Part shown: positions 1 to 9,233 of the stretch, in pieces | How the letters are laid out: the number at the start of each line of letters is the position of its first letter | How positions within the stretch are numbered: the first letter of the stretch is position 1 | DNA from: Flavobacteriales bacterium | Lineage (GTDB): Bacteria > Bacteroidota > Bacteroidia > Flavobacteriales_F > PHOS-HE28 | DNA length: 64,000 nucleotides | Assembly (NCBI GenBank): GCA_030584065.1 | Contig: CP129489.1 | Span: forward strand, 3,698,235 to 3,762,234 | Direction of reading: 5' to 3' | Notes under the pieces: generated by a model | The model's database searches: none | Told to the model about the DNA's origin: nothing | The model's input: only the letters and a program-made list of their open reading frames with translations | Program-made: the position numbers and the translations under genes

Positions 1-1
1 C

Positions 2-448
2 ATGAGCGTGCAGAACGGCTTCTGGTTCTTCGACCAGCGCGAGATGGCGCTGGTCCGCGTGGATGCCCAGCTGAGGCCCCTGGCCAATACAGGCCGCCTC
101 GACCAACTGCTGGGGCGGACCCTGGCGCCCACGCGGATGCTCGAGCACGAGAGCCGGCTCTACGTCCTCGATCCGCAGGCGGGCATCCATGTGTTCGATC
201 TGTTCGGCACCTTCATGCGCACCATTCCGGTGATGGGCGCCGAGAGCTTCTCCGTGCGCGGCTTCCATCTCCATTGGTTCGCCGACGGCATGCTGCACGA
301 GTACGACATGCGGTCGTTCGCCGTGCGCGACATCCCCGTGCAAGGCGGCCTCGAGGGCCCGGTGCGCGATGCGCGGAGCGAGCGCGGGCTGCTGTACCTG
401 CTCACGGATGCGGGCATCACGGTGCGCACGGTGCCCGATCAGCGTTGA
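2..448 (+). CDS. C-terminal part of an unknown protein (5' partial)
   Basis: Open frame ending in TGA at 446-448. It probably enters from beyond the left edge, because the ATG at position 2 has no visible upstream context. The 148 residues are rich in short strands with repeated hydrophobic-aromatic patterns (FWFFDQRE, LYVLDPQAGIHVFDLFG, LLYLLTDAGITV). This resembles the blades of a beta-propeller, but I recognise no family. The gene lies 115 bases upstream of the kinase gene on the same strand. The candidate -7 box at 495-502 suggests the kinase has its own promoter. Coding status is likely from the consistent GC-rich codon use; function is unknown. Confidence 0.6.
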   Translation: MSVQNGFWFFDQREMALVRVDAQLRPLANTGRLDQLLGRTLAPTRMLEHESRLYVLDPQAGIHVFDLFGTFMRTIPVMGAESFSVRGFHLHWFADGMLHEYDMRSFAVRDIPVQGGLEGPVRDARSERGLLYLLTDAGITVRTVPDQR

Positions 449-494
449 TGCGGAGCGAGTTTTCCACAACACCGCCCGCCACGCGCGGTGCGGG

Positions 495-502
495 TATCTT
501 CG
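495..502 (+). promoter_or_regulatory. candidate -7 box (TATCTTCG) for the deoxynucleoside kinase
   Basis: TATCTTCG fits the Bacteroidetes -7 consensus TAnnTTTG with one C for T. The same word with the same flank (GGGTATCTTCGC) occurs ahead of carA. It would give a leader of about 55-60 nt. No TTTG -33 element is seen at the usual distance. Confidence 0.35.
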
Positions 503-563
503 CCATCGCTCGTTCTCAGCGCAGCGATCCACAAGCGCTCAACCCTCAACATCAACCAGCGAG

Positions 564-1292
564 ATGCACATCGCCATCGCGGGCAACATCGGCTCAGGCA
601 AGACCACCCTCACCCAGCTCCTCGCCAAGCACTACAAATGGGAGCAGCTGCAGGAGGCGGTGGACAACAACCCGTACCTCTTCGACTTCTACAAGGACAT
701 GCAGCGCTGGAGCTTCAACCTCCAGATCTTCTTCCTCAACAGCCGCTTCGAGCAGTTGCTGGAGATCCGCCGCACTGGCCGCAACGTCATCCAGGACCGC
801 ACCATCTACGAGGACGCCTACATCTTCGCCCCCAACCTGCACGCGATGGGGCTGATGACCACGCGCGATTTCGAGAACTACCACCGCCTCTTCCTGAACA
901 TGGAGAGCGCCATTCAGCCGCCTGACCTGCTCATCTACCTGCAGGCCCCGGTGGAGAAGCTGGTGAGGCAGATCGCAGAACGCGGCCGCGACTACGAGGC
1001 CTCCATCAGCATCGACTACCTCAAGCGGCTGAATGAGCGCTACGACGCCTGGATCGAGAAGTACGACAAGGGCAAGCTGCTGGTGGTCGATGTGGAGGAC
1101 AATGCCTTCCATGCCGACCCGGAGCACTTGGGCCAGATCATCTCGCGGATCGATGCGGAGATCCATGGCCTCTTCCCGATGGAGAAGCCCGTGCGCAAGG
1201 ACGAGGCGAAGCCCGCCAAAGCCGCAGTGAAGGTGGCTGCCAAGGGAGCGCCCGGCAAGAATGGGGCAAAGGCCCTCGCGAAGAAGCGCTGA
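564..1292 (+). CDS. deoxynucleoside kinase (dNK/dGK family)
   Basis: A 242-residue soluble kinase that phosphorylates deoxynucleosides for nucleotide salvage. The P-loop GNIGSGKTT lies at residues 7-15. A QDRTIYED stretch matches the DR(S/T)-type substrate motif, and ERGRDYE matches the arginine-rich lid of the dNK superfamily. The start is set by the MHIAIAGNIGSGK beginning; a longer frame runs upstream but is junk-like and overlaps the preceding gene. The last 40 residues form a Lys/Ala-rich tail without a fold signature. It stands alone between a convergent hppA and the unknown gene upstream. Substrate preference cannot be read from sequence. Confidence 0.9.
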   Translation: MHIAIAGNIGSGKTTLTQLLAKHYKWEQLQEAVDNNPYLFDFYKDMQRWSFNLQIFFLNSRFEQLLEIRRTGRNVIQDRTIYEDAYIFAPNLHAMGLMTTRDFENYHRLFLNMESAIQPPDLLIYLQAPVEKLVRQIAERGRDYEASISIDYLKRLNERYDAWIEKYDKGKLLVVDVEDNAFHADPEHLGQIISRIDAEIHGLFPMEKPVRKDEAKPAKAAVKVAAKGAPGKNGAKALAKKR

Positions 1293-1306
1293 TCCCATCC
1301 GTCCGA

Positions 1307-1344
1307 AACGGGAGCGCCCCGGCCATGGCCGGGGCGCTCCCGTT
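1307..1344. terminator. 38-bp perfect palindrome, bidirectional terminator
   Basis: Every base of 1307-1344 pairs with its mirror position, centred on CCATGG, so both strands fold into the same strong GC-rich hairpin. It sits between two converging stop codons (kinase at 1292, hppA at 1361), as expected for a shared terminator. There is no clear T-run on either side. Confidence 0.7.
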
Positions 1345-1360
1345 GAATACTGTTCCGCGC

Positions 1361-4048
1361 CTAGCGCTCGCTCACGCGAAGGGCAGGGCCCTGGGTGGAG
1401 GGCTTGTCGAGGTAGAGCGGCTTGCTGGCGAATGGAGCATCGGCTCCATAGCCATTGGCCACCAGGCGATCCGATGCGATGCCTTTGGCGATGATGGCAT
1501 TACGGAGCGCTTCGGCCTTGGTTTGCGCATCGGCGCCACCGGCTCCCAACTCGAGCTTCAGGGTGGGGTAGGCCTTGAGGATCTCGGCCGTATTGGTCAC
1601 CTGGGCATCGGAAGCGGGGGTGAGCGCGGTGCCGGCATAACCCACCTCGTTGAAGGCGATCCAGGTGGTCTTGTCGGCGGGGATGGCGCGCATGATGAAG
1701 GTCATCAGGTCGTTCTCCATTCCGCCACTGGCGCCCTTCACCTCGAAGCCGGTGATCAGCTTGGTGCTGTAATCGGTGGCCCGGGCCTCCATGTGCCCGA
1801 GGGCCTCCCGGTCGGCGTCGGCGGCCTCCTGGGTCGCGCCCTCGGCATGGGCTGCAGCATGGCCGGCGGCAGGCGCGGCCTCCATCGCGGGCACCGCAGC
1901 GCCAGCCGCGTGATGGCCGGCCTCATTGATGTGCGGGGCGATGATAAGCGCTACGATCGAGGTGAGCTTGATGAGGATGTTCATCGAAGGACCGCTGGTG
2001 TCCTTGAAGGGATCGCCTACGGTGTCGCCGGTCACGGCTGCCTGGTGCGGGGGCGAGGGCTTGTCGCTCTTGTGCTTGTAGTACATCTGCCCGTCGATCT
2101 CCACGCCCTTCTCGAAGCTCTTCTTGGCATTGTCCCACGCGCCGCCCGCATTGTTCTGGAAGATGCCCATGAGCACCCCGCTCACGGTGATGCCCGCCAG
2201 CAGGCCGCCGAGCGCCTCAGGACCGAAGGCGAAGCCCACGATCACGGGGCTCAACAGGGCGAGCGCACCGGGCAGGATCATCTCGCGGATGGAAGCCTGC
2301 GTGCTGATGGCCACGCACTTCTCGTACTCGGGCTTGCCCTTGCCCTCCATGATGCCGGGGATTTCCTTGAACTGGCGGCGTACCTCGCGCACCATGTCCA
2401 TGGCGGCCTTGCCAACGGCGCTGATGGCCATGCTGCTGAAGAGGAAGGGGATCATGCCGCCCACGAAGAGCATGGCCAGCACGTCGGCCTTGTAGATGTC
2501 GATGGCAGTGATGCCCGCCAGGCCCACGTAGGCCGCGAAGAGCGCAAGGGCGGTGAGTGCGGCGCTGGCGATGGCGAAGCCCTTGCCCGTGGCGGCGGTG
2601 GTGTTGCCCGTGGCGTCGAGGATGTCTGTGCGCTCACGCACCTCCTTGGGCAGACCGCTCATCTCAGCGATGCCGCCCGCGTTGTCGGCGATGGGGCCGA
2701 AGGCGTCGATGGCGAGCTGCATGGCCGTGGTGGCCATCATGCCCGCCGCGGCGATGGCCACGCCGTAGAGGCCGGCCAGCTGGAAGGACCCGAAGATGCC
2801 CGCCGCCAGCACGATGACCGGGAGGAAGGTGCTCTCCATGCCCACGGCGAGGCCGCCGATCACGTTGGTGGCATGGCCGGTGCCGCTCTTCTTCACGATG
2901 CTCATCACGGGCTTGCGGCCCATGGCGGTGTAGTACTCGGTGATGTAGCTCATCAGGAAGCCCACCACCAGGCCGAGGATGATGGCCCAGAACACGTTCA
3001 TGCGGGCGATTTCCAGCACCACATCACCGCGCTGGAACGACATCGTCTCGGGAAGCATCCACCCGATGACGAAATAACTGGCCACGGCCGTGAGCAGGAT
3101 GCTGCCGATGTTGCCCTTGTTGAGTGCGGCCATCACGCTGTCGGTGTCCTTGCTGATGCGCACGAAGAAGGTGCCGATGATGCTGAAGAGGATGCCGAGG
3201 CCCGCGATCACCATGGGCAGCAGGATCGGGGAGAGGCCGCCGAAGCTGTCACCGGTGGCGATCACCTCGCGGCCGAGCACCATGGTGCTGAGGATGGTGG
3301 CGACATAGCTGCCGAAGAGGTCGGCGCCCATGCCGGCCACGTCGCCCACGTTGTCGCCCACGTTGTCGGCCACGGTGGCGGGGTTGCGCGGATCATCCTC
3401 CGGGATGCCGGCCTCCACCTTGCCCACGAGGTCGGCGCCCACGTCGGCTGCTTTCGTGTAGATGCCACCGCCCACACGGGCGAAGAGCGCGATGCTCTCG
3501 GCGCCCAGCGAGAATCCGGCGAGCACCTCCAAGGCCTTCATCATCTCCTCGCCGTTCGGTGAGGCGCCATTGACGTACATCCGGTAGAACACGATGAACA
3601 GCACGCTCAGGCCCAGCACGGCCAGGCCGCTCACGCCAAGGCCCATCACGGTGCCGCCATTGAAGCTCACCTGCAGGCCCTTGGCCAGGCTGGTGCGGGC
3701 GGCCTGCGTGGTGCGCACGTTGGCTTTGGTGGCGATGCTCATGCCGATCCAGCCGGCGAAGGCGCTGAAGAAGGCGCCGATCAGGAAGGCCACGGCGATC
3801 ACCCAGTCGCTGTGCTCCACCAGCGTACCGCTCCAGGCCAGCAGCACGGCGGCCAGCACAGCGAAGATCCCGAGCACCTTCCATTCGGCCTTCAGGAAGG
3901 CGCTGGCACCGCTGGCGATGTAGCCAGCCAGTTCCTTCATGTTGGCGTCGCCGGCATCCTGCTTGTTCACCCAGAGCGCCTTGGCGATCATCACTATCAG
4001 GCCCACCACGCCCAGCGCGGGGATGTAGTACATCAGTTCACTTCCCAT
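1361..4048 (-). CDS. hppA: membrane-bound ion-translocating pyrophosphatase with C-terminal OmpA-like domain
   Basis: Integral membrane pyrophosphatase that couples PPi hydrolysis to H+ and/or Na+ export. Residues 1 to about 700 form the multi-span pump. The substrate signature [11 protein letters not shown] is at 202-212, followed by acidic motifs ([20 protein letters not shown]). The segment [10 protein letters not shown] at 481-490 has Ala485 and Gly488 where K+-independent enzymes have Lys and Thr, so it belongs to the K+-dependent class; H+ or Na+ use cannot be told. At 895 residues it is far longer than the usual ~700. Residues 706-760 are an Ala/His/Glu-rich linker and about 765-870 resemble an OmpA-like domain ([17 protein letters not shown], then a KAEAL..GI..DRL..NGYG pattern). 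The pump part is secure; the tail assignment is moderate. Confidence 0.93.
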   Translation of the reverse strand: MGSELMYYIPALGVVGLIVMIAKALWVNKQDAGDANMKELAGYIASGASAFLKAEWKVLGIFAVLAAVLLAWSGTLVEHSDWVIAVAFLIGAFFSAFAGWIGMSIATKANVRTTQAARTSLAKGLQVSFNGGTVMGLGVSGLAVLGLSVLFIVFYRMYVNGASPNGEEMMKALEVLAGFSLGAESIALFARVGGGIYTKAADVGADLVGKVEAGIPEDDPRNPATVADNVGDNVGDVAGMGADLFGSYVATILSTMVLGREVIATGDSFGGLSPILLPMVIAGLGILFSIIGTFFVRISKDTDSVMAALNKGNIGSILLTAVASYFVIGWMLPETMSFQRGDVVLEIARMNVFWAIILGLVVGFLMSYITEYYTAMGRKPVMSIVKKSGTGHATNVIGGLAVGMESTFLPVIVLAAGIFGSFQLAGLYGVAIAAAGMMATTAMQLAIDAFGPIADNAGGIAEMSGLPKEVRERTDILDATGNTTAATGKGFAIASAALTALALFAAYVGLAGITAIDIYKADVLAMLFVGGMIPFLFSSMAISAVGKAAMDMVREVRRQFKEIPGIMEGKGKPEYEKCVAISTQASIREMILPGALALLSPVIVGFAFGPEALGGLLAGITVSGVLMGIFQNNAGGAWDNAKKSFEKGVEIDGQMYYKHKSDKPSPPHQAAVTGDTVGDPFKDTSGPSMNILIKLTSIVALIIAPHINEAGHHAAGAAVPAMEAAPAAGHAAAHAEGATQEAADADREALGHMEARATDYSTKLITGFEVKGASGGMENDLMTFIMRAIPADKTTWIAFNEVGYAGTALTPASDAQVTNTAEILKAYPTLKLELGAGGADAQTKAEALRNAIIAKGIASDRLVANGYGADAPFASKPLYLDKPSTQGPALRVSER

Positions 4049-4116
4049 GTGTCTCGTCGATTGTCTTGTATGCGCTTGTCAGTCAAGGTATTCGCCCATT
4101 CCGGCGAACGAGGGCG

Positions 4117-4124
4117 CGAATGTA
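4117..4124 (-). promoter_or_regulatory. candidate -7 box (TACATTCG) for hppA
   Basis: On the minus strand TACATTCG fits TAnnTT(T/C)G and lies about 68 bases before the hppA ATG. No TTTG -33 element is seen at the usual distance. Confidence 0.35.
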
Positions 4125-4225
4125 GCCAAGCGGCCCGATCCAGGAAGCCCTCCTTTCCAAGGCGACGGCAGCGCCGATCCGAGGGTATGGGCCCGTGCCA
4201 GGCAATCAGCGCCTAACATTGCCCC

Positions 4226-5812
4226 ATGACCGCCGCAGCCTTCCGCTGGTCGCTGGCCGGCTTGGCCGCTGTGGCGCTCTCGGGCGCCGGCCTTGATGTG
4301 ATGGAGGTGGATGCCGCCCAGTACGCGGCCATGTCGCGCGATATGCTGGCGCAGGATGACTGGCTCAAGCTCTACCACCGCGGGCGCGACTACCTAGACA
4401 AGCCGCCATTGCTCTTCTGGCTCTCAGCGCTCTCCTTCAAGCTCTTCGGCGTGCACAATTGGAGCTACAAGCTCCCCAGCATACTCTTCGCATTCCTCGG
4501 CGTATTCAGCACGTACCGCTTCGCGCAGCTCTTCCACGGCGCGGCCATCGCACGCCGCGCCGCGGTCATGTTCGGTGCGAGCGCGGCCTTCCTGCTCATG
4601 ACCAATGACGTGCGGTGCGATACGCTCCTCACCGGCTCGGTGGTCACGGCCATCTGGGCGGGCGCTACCTGGATGCAGCAGCGTCGTTGGTGGCAGCTGT
4701 TGGCGGCGGCTGCCGCGGTGGCGGCCGGCATGCTCGCCAAGGGCCCCATGGGTGCTGTGGCCCCCGTGGCCGCCTTGGGGGCCCACCTGGCCTTGGGCGG
4801 TCACTGGCGGGCTCTGCGCGACCTCCGATGGCTGGCCGCTCCGTTGCTCGTGGCCCTCGCCCTCATCCCGATGTGCATCGGCCTCTATGAGCAGCACGGT
4901 GTGCACGGCATCCGCTTCTATTTCTGGGAGCAGAGCTTCGGGCGCATCACGGGCGAGAACCGTTGGAGGGATGATAGCACGGTGCTCTTCTTCACCCATG
5001 AGCTGCTCTGGCAGGTGCTGCCGTGGACGCTGTTCGTGGTCGTCGGTCTTGGGCAGCATGTCATCGCCGCCTTCCGGCGCCAGCCTATGCCGGAGCATGC
5101 CGCCATGGGCGGCAGCCTGCTGGTATTCGCTGCGCTATCGCTGTCACAGTTCAAGCTACCGCATTACCTCTATGTCATCATGCCCTTGCTCGCGGTGCTC
5201 GGTGCCATCGGCTGGGACCATGCTGCGGCCCGATGGGCACGGTACGGGCAGGCCGCCGTGGTCTCGTTCTTGGCCGTGGCGCTCATCGCATTGACGGCAT
5301 GGTGCTTCCCCACGCGCTGGTGGCCCATCATCCCGCTTGCACTTGCGCCCGGCGGCGTTTTGCTCTGTCGTGGTCTGGCGGCTCAGCATCGTGATCAGCT
5401 CTTCACCGGTACGGTATGGGTCTGGCTGGTCGCAGGCCTGGGGCTGAACACGCTGATCTACCCTGAGGTGCTGGGCTACCAGGCCAATGCCCGGGCAGGG
5501 CGGTGGGCGAAAGCGCAGGGGCTGGATGCCAACCGATTCTTTGTGCTGAACGCTGGCGGCACGGCACTCGACTTCTATGCGGGGTTCACCCCGGGAGGAT
5601 TGGCTTCAGCCGAACAGGCCGCAGAGGTGGTCAATCCCGGATTCGCCATCTATACCGACGCTCAGGGCCTGAAGGAGCTGTCGGCAAGTGGGCTCGTGAC
5701 GGATAGGGTGCTGGAATTCGAGGACTACCGCGTACAGCTCCTCTCCCTGGACTTCATCCTCCCAGGGACGCGGGCTGAGGCGACGGACCGTCGTTATGTG
5801 GTGGTGTATTGA
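4226..5812 (+). CDS. ArnT/PMT-like membrane glycosyltransferase (GT39/GT83 type)
   Basis: Polytopic protein of 528 residues with about 10-12 hydrophobic spans. It starts with a membrane segment followed by the acidic loop DVMEVDAAQYAAMSRDM, which corresponds to the catalytic Asp/Glu loop of GT-C enzymes. YLDKPPLLFW at about 54-63 is the hallmark of ArnT-like transferases. Members transfer a sugar from a polyprenyl-phosphate donor to lipid or protein on the outer side of the inner membrane. The C-terminal third is a soluble domain. It is divergent from hppA and not in an obvious glycan cluster, so acceptor and sugar are unknown. A weak box TAACATTG (4214-4221) lies 4 bases before the ATG. Confidence 0.85.
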   Translation: MTAAAFRWSLAGLAAVALSGAGLDVMEVDAAQYAAMSRDMLAQDDWLKLYHRGRDYLDKPPLLFWLSALSFKLFGVHNWSYKLPSILFAFLGVFSTYRFAQLFHGAAIARRAAVMFGASAAFLLMTNDVRCDTLLTGSVVTAIWAGATWMQQRRWWQLLAAAAAVAAGMLAKGPMGAVAPVAALGAHLALGGHWRALRDLRWLAAPLLVALALIPMCIGLYEQHGVHGIRFYFWEQSFGRITGENRWRDDSTVLFFTHELLWQVLPWTLFVVVGLGQHVIAAFRRQPMPEHAAMGGSLLVFAALSLSQFKLPHYLYVIMPLLAVLGAIGWDHAAARWARYGQAAVVSFLAVALIALTAWCFPTRWWPIIPLALAPGGVLLCRGLAAQHRDQLFTGTVWVWLVAGLGLNTLIYPEVLGYQANARAGRWAKAQGLDANRFFVLNAGGTALDFYAGFTPGGLASAEQAAEVVNPGFAIYTDAQGLKELSASGLVTDRVLEFEDYRVQLLSLDFILPGTRAEATDRRYVVVY

Positions 5813-5906
5813 GGTCTTCGCCTCCACCTGCCGGCGTTCATGATTTTTCGTGTTTCCGTGAACAGTCTTGGGCGGGGCGTGTTCTCCCCGCACTAACCCA
5901 TACCCC

Positions 5907-8900
5907 ATGAACTGGTTACCTACCCCTCGTTCACGGTTCCGTGTCATGACACGGGCCGTGCTGGGCGGCCTCTGGGCCGCCGCTGCGCTGTCCATGGCGC
6001 AGCCTTCCCTGGCCCAATCGGGCGGTGCATGCAGTGCGCAAGCCGGCACGCTCCGTGGCTTCAAGGCCACCGATTGCCTCCAGGATGGCGGTACCTACAT
6101 CGGCGGCATCTCCATGGGCGACCAGGTTGTCCCGCCGGGCTTTCAGTCCATTTTCGTCCTTACCAAAGGCCCGGGCCTGGTGATCCAGGCGGTTGCCAAC
6201 CAGCCCATATTCAATGTCTCCAGCACCGGACTTTACACCATTCATCGCCTGGTGTACGATCCCGCCACGCTCGACCTCTCCATCGTCCAGTTCGGTATCA
6301 CCACCGGCTTCGATGTCAACGGCCTGCTCATCCAAGGCGGAGGCAGCATCTGCGCCAGCTTGGATGTCAATGGCACGAGCGTGCTCGTGGACAATCCGGA
6401 TGCCGGCAGCCTGTCGGCGCTGAATCCGGCGCCCTGCCTGGAGGGGGGTGTCGCCATGCTCGATGCAACGGTTGCGGATGCCCCGTACGTGCCCGAGGGC
6501 TACTCCGTGGCCTACGTGCTCACGCAAGGTCCGGGCCTGGTCATCATCGGCGCAGGCGGTGAGCCCTCATTCCAGGTGAACGCACCGGGCAGCTACACCA
6601 TCCACACCCTTGTGTACGACCCCACCACGCTGGATCTCGGCATCGTGCAGCCCGGTGTCACCTCCGGCTTCGATGTCAACAGCCTGCTCATTCAAGGCGG
6701 CGGTGCGATCTGCGCGGCGCTGGATGTCCCTGGCGCCTCCTTCCAAGTGGCCGATTGCCCTGCGCCTTGCACTGCCTTTGCCGGAACGCTTTCGGGCTTC
6801 AAGCCCACGGATTGCCTGCAGGAGGGCGGGACTGTCATTGGGGGCATCTCCAATGGAGACCACATCGTGCCTCCCGGCTATCAGTCGCTCTTCGTGCTTA
6901 CCAAGGGGCCTGGCCTGGTGGTCCAGGCCGTTTCGGACCAGCCCGTTTTCACCGTCTCCAGCACCGGTCTCTATACCATCCACCGGCTGGTATACAATCC
7001 CGTCACGCTCGACCTTTCCATCGTTCAGTTCGGCGTCACCACCGGGTTCGATGTCAACGGTCTGCTCATCCAGGGCGGCGGCAGCATCTGTGCCAGCCTG
7101 GACGTCACCGGAACGAGCGTGCTGGTGGACAATCCGGATGCCGGTAGCCTCTCGGCTGTCAATGGCTCGGTTTGCTTGGAGGACGGCTCTGCCGTGCTCG
7201 CCGCCTCCGTGGAGAATGCGCCCGTTGCGCCTGCTGGCTATGCGGTGGCCTATGTCCTTACGCAGGGCACGGATCTGGTGATCGCGAATGCCGGCGCCGA
7301 GCCCTCGTTCGAGGTGACCGCTCCTGGGACCTATACGATTCACACGCTGGTCTACGATCCCGCGACGCTCGATCTGGGCATCGTCCAACCGGGCCTCACC
7401 ACCGGGTTCGACGTCAACAGCCTGCTCATCCAGGGCGGAGGCACCATCTGCGCTGCCCTCGATGTGCCCGGTGCTGTTTTCGAAGTGAGCGCGTGTGAAG
7501 AGCCGTGCACGGCGGATGCCGGCACCCTTTCCGCCAACACCCTCGAGGACCTTTGCCTGGTGGAAGGAAGTGCGACCTTGAGCGCGACGCCCAATGGCGA
7601 TATCGCGGTGCCTGCGGGCTACAGCGTGGTGTACGTGCTGACGAGCGGCGCCGAGCTGACGATCGTGGGCGCGGGCGCTTCGCCGGAGTTCACGGTGGAT
7701 GCCGAGGGCCTCTACACGATCCACACGCTGGTGTACGACCCGGCGACGCTGGACCTGGGCATCGTTGAGCTGGGCGTGACCACGGGCGTGGATGTGCTGA
7801 ATGCGGTGGTGGCCAACGGACTGTGCGCGAGCCTCGATGTGGCGGGCGCGGCCTTCAACGTGGTGGCCTGCGCGGAGCCTTGCACGGCGGATGCGGGCAC
7901 GCTGACGGCGAACAAGTCGGCCTGCCTCGATGGCACCCTGACCTTGAGCGCGACGCCCAATGGCGACATCGCGGTGCCTGCGGGCTACAGCGTGGTGTAC
8001 GTGCTGACGAGCGGCGCCGAGCTGACGATCGTGGGCGCGGGCGCTTCGCCGGAGTTCACGGTGGATGCCGAGGGCCTCTACACGATCCACACGCTGGTAT
8101 ACGACCCGGCGACGCTGGACCTGGGCATCGTTGAGCTGGGCGTGACCACGGGCGTGGATGTGCTGAATGCGGTGGTGGCCAACGGACTGTGCGCGAGCCT
8201 CGATGTGGCAGGCGCGGCCTTCAACGTGGTGGCCTGCGCGGAGCCTTGCACGGCGGATGCGGGCACGCTGACGGCGAACAAGTCGGCCTGCCTCGATGGC
8301 ACCCTGACCTTGAGCGCGACGCCCAATGGCGACATCGCGGTGCCTGCGGGCTACAGCGTGGTGTACGTGCTGACGAGCGGCGCCGAGCTGACGATCGTGG
8401 GCGCGGGCGCTTCGCCGGAGTTCACGGTGGATGCCGAGGGCCTCTACACGATCCACACGCTGGTGTACGACCCGGCGACGCTGGACCTGGGCATCGTTGA
8501 GGTGGGCGTGACCACGGGCGTGGATGTGCTGAACGCGGTGGTGGCCAACGGACTGTGCGCGAGCCTGGATGTGGCGGGCGCGGCCTTCAACGTGGTGGCC
8601 TGCGCGGAGCCTTGCACGGCGGATGCGGGCACGCTGACGGCGAACAAGGCGGGCTGCCTCGATGGCACCCTGACCTTGAGCGCGACGCCCAATGGCGACA
8701 TCGCGGTGCCTGCGGGCTACAGCGTGGTGTACGTGCTGACGAGCGGCGCCGAGCTGACGATCGTGGGCGCGGGCGCTTCGCCGGAGTTCACGGTGGATGC
8801 CGAGGGCCTCTACACGATCCACACGCTGGTGTACGACCCGGCGACGCTGGACCTGGGCATCGTTGAGGTGGGCGTGACCACGGGCGTGGATGTGCTGAAT

Positions 8901-9233
8901 GCGGTGGTGGCCAACGGACTGTGCGCGAGCCTGGATGTGGCGGGCGCGGCCTTCAACGTGGTGGCCTGCGCTGGTCAGAATGAAGGCTTCTCGCTGACAG
9001 CGTGGCCGAGCCCTGCCAACGACATCGTGCGGGTGACCGTCAGGAATCCCATGGTCCGCGCCGAGATGGGCATCTACACCCTTCAGGGGGAACTGGTGAT
9101 CCCGGTCCGCGCGCTTGCCAAGGGTGAGCAGACCATCGCGGTCGACGTCCAGGAGTTGCCGGTAGGCACCTATGTGGTGCGCGTCATCGGAGGCGATCAG
9201 GTTGCCACGCAGCGCATCATGCGCATGGAGTAA
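5907..9233 (+). CDS. secreted eight-module repeat protein with T9SS type A sorting domain
   Basis: 1,108 residues with an N-terminal signal peptide (Arg-rich start, hydrophobic core, Ala-Gln cleavage region near residue 36). Eight modules of about 122-128 residues follow, each with the core VLT.G..L.I..A...P.F.V...G.YTIH.LVYDP.TLDL and paired cysteines. Modules 1-2 and 3-4 are two copies of an A-B pair; modules 5-8 are nearly identical. The last ~85 residues (WPSPANDIVRV ... YVVRVIGGDQVATQRI) are a type A T9SS sorting domain, so the protein is expected to be exported and cell-surface attached or released. The modules are probably beta-sandwiches (inference). No catalytic motif is seen; a structural or adhesive role is plausible. 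The ATG at 5907 is chosen because it opens the signal peptide. Confidence 0.88.
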   Translation: MNWLPTPRSRFRVMTRAVLGGLWAAAALSMAQPSLAQSGGACSAQAGTLRGFKATDCLQDGGTYIGGISMGDQVVPPGFQSIFVLTKGPGLVIQAVANQPIFNVSSTGLYTIHRLVYDPATLDLSIVQFGITTGFDVNGLLIQGGGSICASLDVNGTSVLVDNPDAGSLSALNPAPCLEGGVAMLDATVADAPYVPEGYSVAYVLTQGPGLVIIGAGGEPSFQVNAPGSYTIHTLVYDPTTLDLGIVQPGVTSGFDVNSLLIQGGGAICAALDVPGASFQVADCPAPCTAFAGTLSGFKPTDCLQEGGTVIGGISNGDHIVPPGYQSLFVLTKGPGLVVQAVSDQPVFTVSSTGLYTIHRLVYNPVTLDLSIVQFGVTTGFDVNGLLIQGGGSICASLDVTGTSVLVDNPDAGSLSAVNGSVCLEDGSAVLAASVENAPVAPAGYAVAYVLTQGTDLVIANAGAEPSFEVTAPGTYTIHTLVYDPATLDLGIVQPGLTTGFDVNSLLIQGGGTICAALDVPGAVFEVSACEEPCTADAGTLSANTLEDLCLVEGSATLSATPNGDIAVPAGYSVVYVLTSGAELTIVGAGASPEFTVDAEGLYTIHTLVYDPATLDLGIVELGVTTGVDVLNAVVANGLCASLDVAGAAFNVVACAEPCTADAGTLTANKSACLDGTLTLSATPNGDIAVPAGYSVVYVLTSGAELTIVGAGASPEFTVDAEGLYTIHTLVYDPATLDLGIVELGVTTGVDVLNAVVANGLCASLDVAGAAFNVVACAEPCTADAGTLTANKSACLDGTLTLSATPNGDIAVPAGYSVVYVLTSGAELTIVGAGASPEFTVDAEGLYTIHTLVYDPATLDLGIVEVGVTTGVDVLNAVVANGLCASLDVAGAAFNVVACAEPCTADAGTLTANKAGCLDGTLTLSATPNGDIAVPAGYSVVYVLTSGAELTIVGAGASPEFTVDAEGLYTIHTLVYDPATLDLGIVEVGVTTGVDVLNAVVANGLCASLDVAGAAFNVVACAGQNEGFSLTAWPSPANDIVRVTVRNPMVRAEMGIYTLQGELVIPVRALAKGEQTIAVDVQELPVGTYVVRVIGGDQVATQRIMRME
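7505..8968 (+). repeat. tandem array of four ~366-bp near-identical repeats inside the secreted protein gene
   Basis: Units at about 7505-7870, 7871-8236, 8237-8602 and 8603-8968 have an exact 366-bp period (122 codons). The last three are nearly base-for-base identical. The first differs in its opening ~70 bases, then matches closely from about 7578. Identity includes synonymous positions, which suggests recent duplication or gene conversion rather than selection on protein alone. Copy number may be mis-assembled from short reads. Confidence 0.9.

Noticed and set aside
1325-3562. 745-codon open frame on the plus strand
   Set aside because: Antisense to hppA, with low-complexity His/Gly/Ala content typical of a codon-bias shadow.
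7505-8968. CRISPR-like regular spacing
   Set aside because: The period is 366 bp, a multiple of three, within one open frame with no short repeats and spacers. It is a coding repeat.
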